The position numbers and the translations under genes are program-made. Below are positions 63,106-64,000 of a stretch of DNA of 64,000 nt, piece by piece. Origin of the DNA: Stentor coeruleus (lineage: Eukaryota > Ciliophora > Heterotrichea > Heterotrichida > Stentoridae). Each line of letters begins with the position of its first letter. Position 1 is the first letter of the stretch. Location of the stretch: contig MPUH01000007.1 of NCBI GenBank assembly GCA_001970955.1, positions 1 through 64,000 of the forward strand, read 5' to 3'. The notes under the pieces were generated by a model. The model was given only the letters and a program-made list of their open reading frames with translations, searched no databases and was not told the DNA's origin.

Positions 63106-64000
63106 TTATTCCTGATTTATCGATAAAAAGCCAGTTGGTTCGGGATCGCAGCAAATTACTCCGAGATCAATATTAAACTCCCAATCAATATCATCAGCTT
63201 CTTCATCTTCAACAATTTCTTCAATCTCATCTTCTGCCTCAAGGACATCATCAGTTGAAACAGGTGTGATTTCATCTTCTTCAAATTCATCAACAACAAC
63301 AGCAGTAGCATCATCTTGTTCATCAGGACTAACAGCAACTTCTTCATCAGATGCTTCTTGTTCATCTTCAGCAAGTGGTGCTAATGAATCAACAGTATCT
63401 TCAACATTATCAGTCTCAACATCATCAGTCTCACCATCAGGGTTCACAGGTAAATCTTCAGCTTCATCTTCATCAACTCCATCAGCTGATTCAGGGTCAA
63501 TAGGAAGATCATCAGTTTCAGTTTCAACTACTGTAGCAGCAGCTGGGTTTTCAGTATCAGCATCAGCACTAACATCAGAATCTAAAGCTATATCATCACT
63601 TCCAGCAGAATCTTCAGCTTCATCAGCATCATCTTCAGCATCAGCAACTTCATCTTCTGCTGCAGGGTTGCTAAGATCAGTTGCAGCATCTCCATCAACA
63701 TTAACTGTAGCATCATCGGCTACATCTTCTTCTTCTTCAGTTACAGGGGTTACAGAAAGTTCTACTTCTTCAACAGCACCATCAGCTGCAGGGTTATCTG
63801 AATCAGCAGCATCACTTGTGTCAGTATCTGCGGTAACAGTTTCTTCTTCAGCATCTTCAGCAGCTTCAACTTCATCTTCAGCATCGGAGTTTAATGTATC
63901 TGCGGCTGCATCATCATCTAAGTTAACTTCAGCTTCATCATCTTCAGCAGTATCATAATCATCACCTTCTGCTAATTCAGTTTCACTTATAGGAACAAGT
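63106..64000 (-). CDS. Highly acidic repetitive protein (partial, N-terminus beyond window end)
   Basis: The frame is open from the window edge (63999) to TAA 63108-63106, 297 residues. No ATG is visible, so the start lies outside. Composition is dominated by Asp, Glu, Ala, Val, Thr and Ser, with almost no Lys/Arg. Loose repeats recur: SDNPAADG, LSNPAAED, TENPAAAT (about 40 residues apart), then DLPIDPES and DLPVNPDG 18 apart. The last 25 residues differ (DDIDWEFNIDLGVICCDPEPTGFLSINQE), with a Cys pair, and may be the only ordered part. Such proteins are disordered polyanions, for example calcium buffers or histone-binding chaperones. No specific function can be assigned. The Ser-rich reading on the plus strand is a shadow. 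Confidence 0.75.
   Translation of the reverse strand, partial: LVPISETELAEGDDYDTAEDDEAEVNLDDDAAADTLNSDAEDEVEAAEDAEEETVTADTDTSDAADSDNPAADGAVEEVELSVTPVTEEEEDVADDATVNVDGDAATDLSNPAAEDEVADAEDDADEAEDSAGSDDIALDSDVSADADTENPAAATVVETETDDLPIDPESADGVDEDEAEDLPVNPDGETDDVETDNVEDTVDSLAPLAEDEQEASDEEVAVSPDEQDDATAVVVDEFEEDEITPVSTDDVLEAEDEIEEIVEDEEADDIDWEFNIDLGVICCDPEPTGFLSINQE

Noticed and set aside
63266-63958. Long Ser/Ala/Thr-rich open frame on the plus strand
   Set aside because: It is the antisense of the acidic minus-strand protein: GAT/GAA/GCT codons read backwards as ATC/TTC/AGC. There is no independent support.
1-64000. Search for mobile elements, virus-like elements, CRISPR arrays and telomeric repeats
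   Set aside because: No transposase, reverse transcriptase, integrase or capsid-like frame, no regular spaced repeats and no telomeric repeat runs were seen by eye. The only long direct repeats are the contig-join artefacts.

Overview
The window looks like somatic (macronuclear) DNA of a heterotrich ciliate, most probably Stentor or a close relative. It is AT-rich and gene-dense. Introns are only 15 nt long (GTA...AG with an A six bases from the 3' end; one looks like 17 nt). Long conserved proteins read straight through with the standard code: conserved tryptophans are TGG, and TAA, TAG and TGA all end genes. Tiny introns plus a standard code point to Stentor rather than Blepharisma (UGA = Trp) or the ciliates that reassign UAA/UAG. 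The species assignment is inference.

Layout. 1-4.1 kb (minus): partial mitochondrial citrate synthase, a kinesin-1 heavy chain, TAF7. 4.7-7.0 kb (plus): an unknown basic protein and a LITAF-like zinc protein. 7.1-15.6 kb: CEP135/Bld10 centriole protein, two unknown small proteins, Arp2, and an F-BAR-like protein with a Sec6-like tail. 15.7-18.7 kb (plus): two coiled-coil or basic proteins. 19.5-29.4 kb: APC8/CDC23, tRNA-Ile(AAT), a four-domain calcium-type channel of about 1,742 aa, and a cyclic-nucleotide-binding-domain channel with a zinc knuckle. 29.7-37.8 kb: coiled-coil protein, ribosomal protein eS28, TTLL3-like tubulin glycylase, a receptor-like protein (membrane sensor, HAMP-like linker, TPRs, degenerate vWA-like domain), one unknown. 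39-49 kb: a dually acylated small protein, an LRR protein, and a 1,915-aa Cys-rich surface protein. 48.9-54.7 kb (minus): PP6-type phosphatase, polo-like kinase, Piwi. 55-60 kb: a decayed MORN-repeat gene and a PAS-type membrane receptor. 60.3-64 kb: small coiled coil, double-GAF protein, and a partial very acidic repeat protein.

Many of the recognised genes serve the cytoskeleton, cilia and cell cycle (kinesin-1, CEP135, Arp2, TTLL3, PLK, APC8, PP6), and others serve membrane excitability and sensing (four-domain channel, CNBD channel, HAMP/TPR and PAS receptors). Nothing suggests an operon; these are single eukaryotic genes, each with its own short flanks.

Five single-N positions (857, 18591, 21135, 25871, 38607) are each flanked by the same 52-170 nt on both sides. 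These are unmerged contig overlaps, not biological repeats. Two of them interrupt genes (17966-18714 and 21676-26987), and in both the frame becomes continuous when one copy is counted. Apart from the MORN fossil, a possible decayed segment near 19 kb and a short imperfect tandem repeat, I saw no mobile elements, virus-like elements or CRISPR arrays. I did not find a clearly new biological system. The most unusual items are the protein architectures, the intron size class and the intergenic strand asymmetry.
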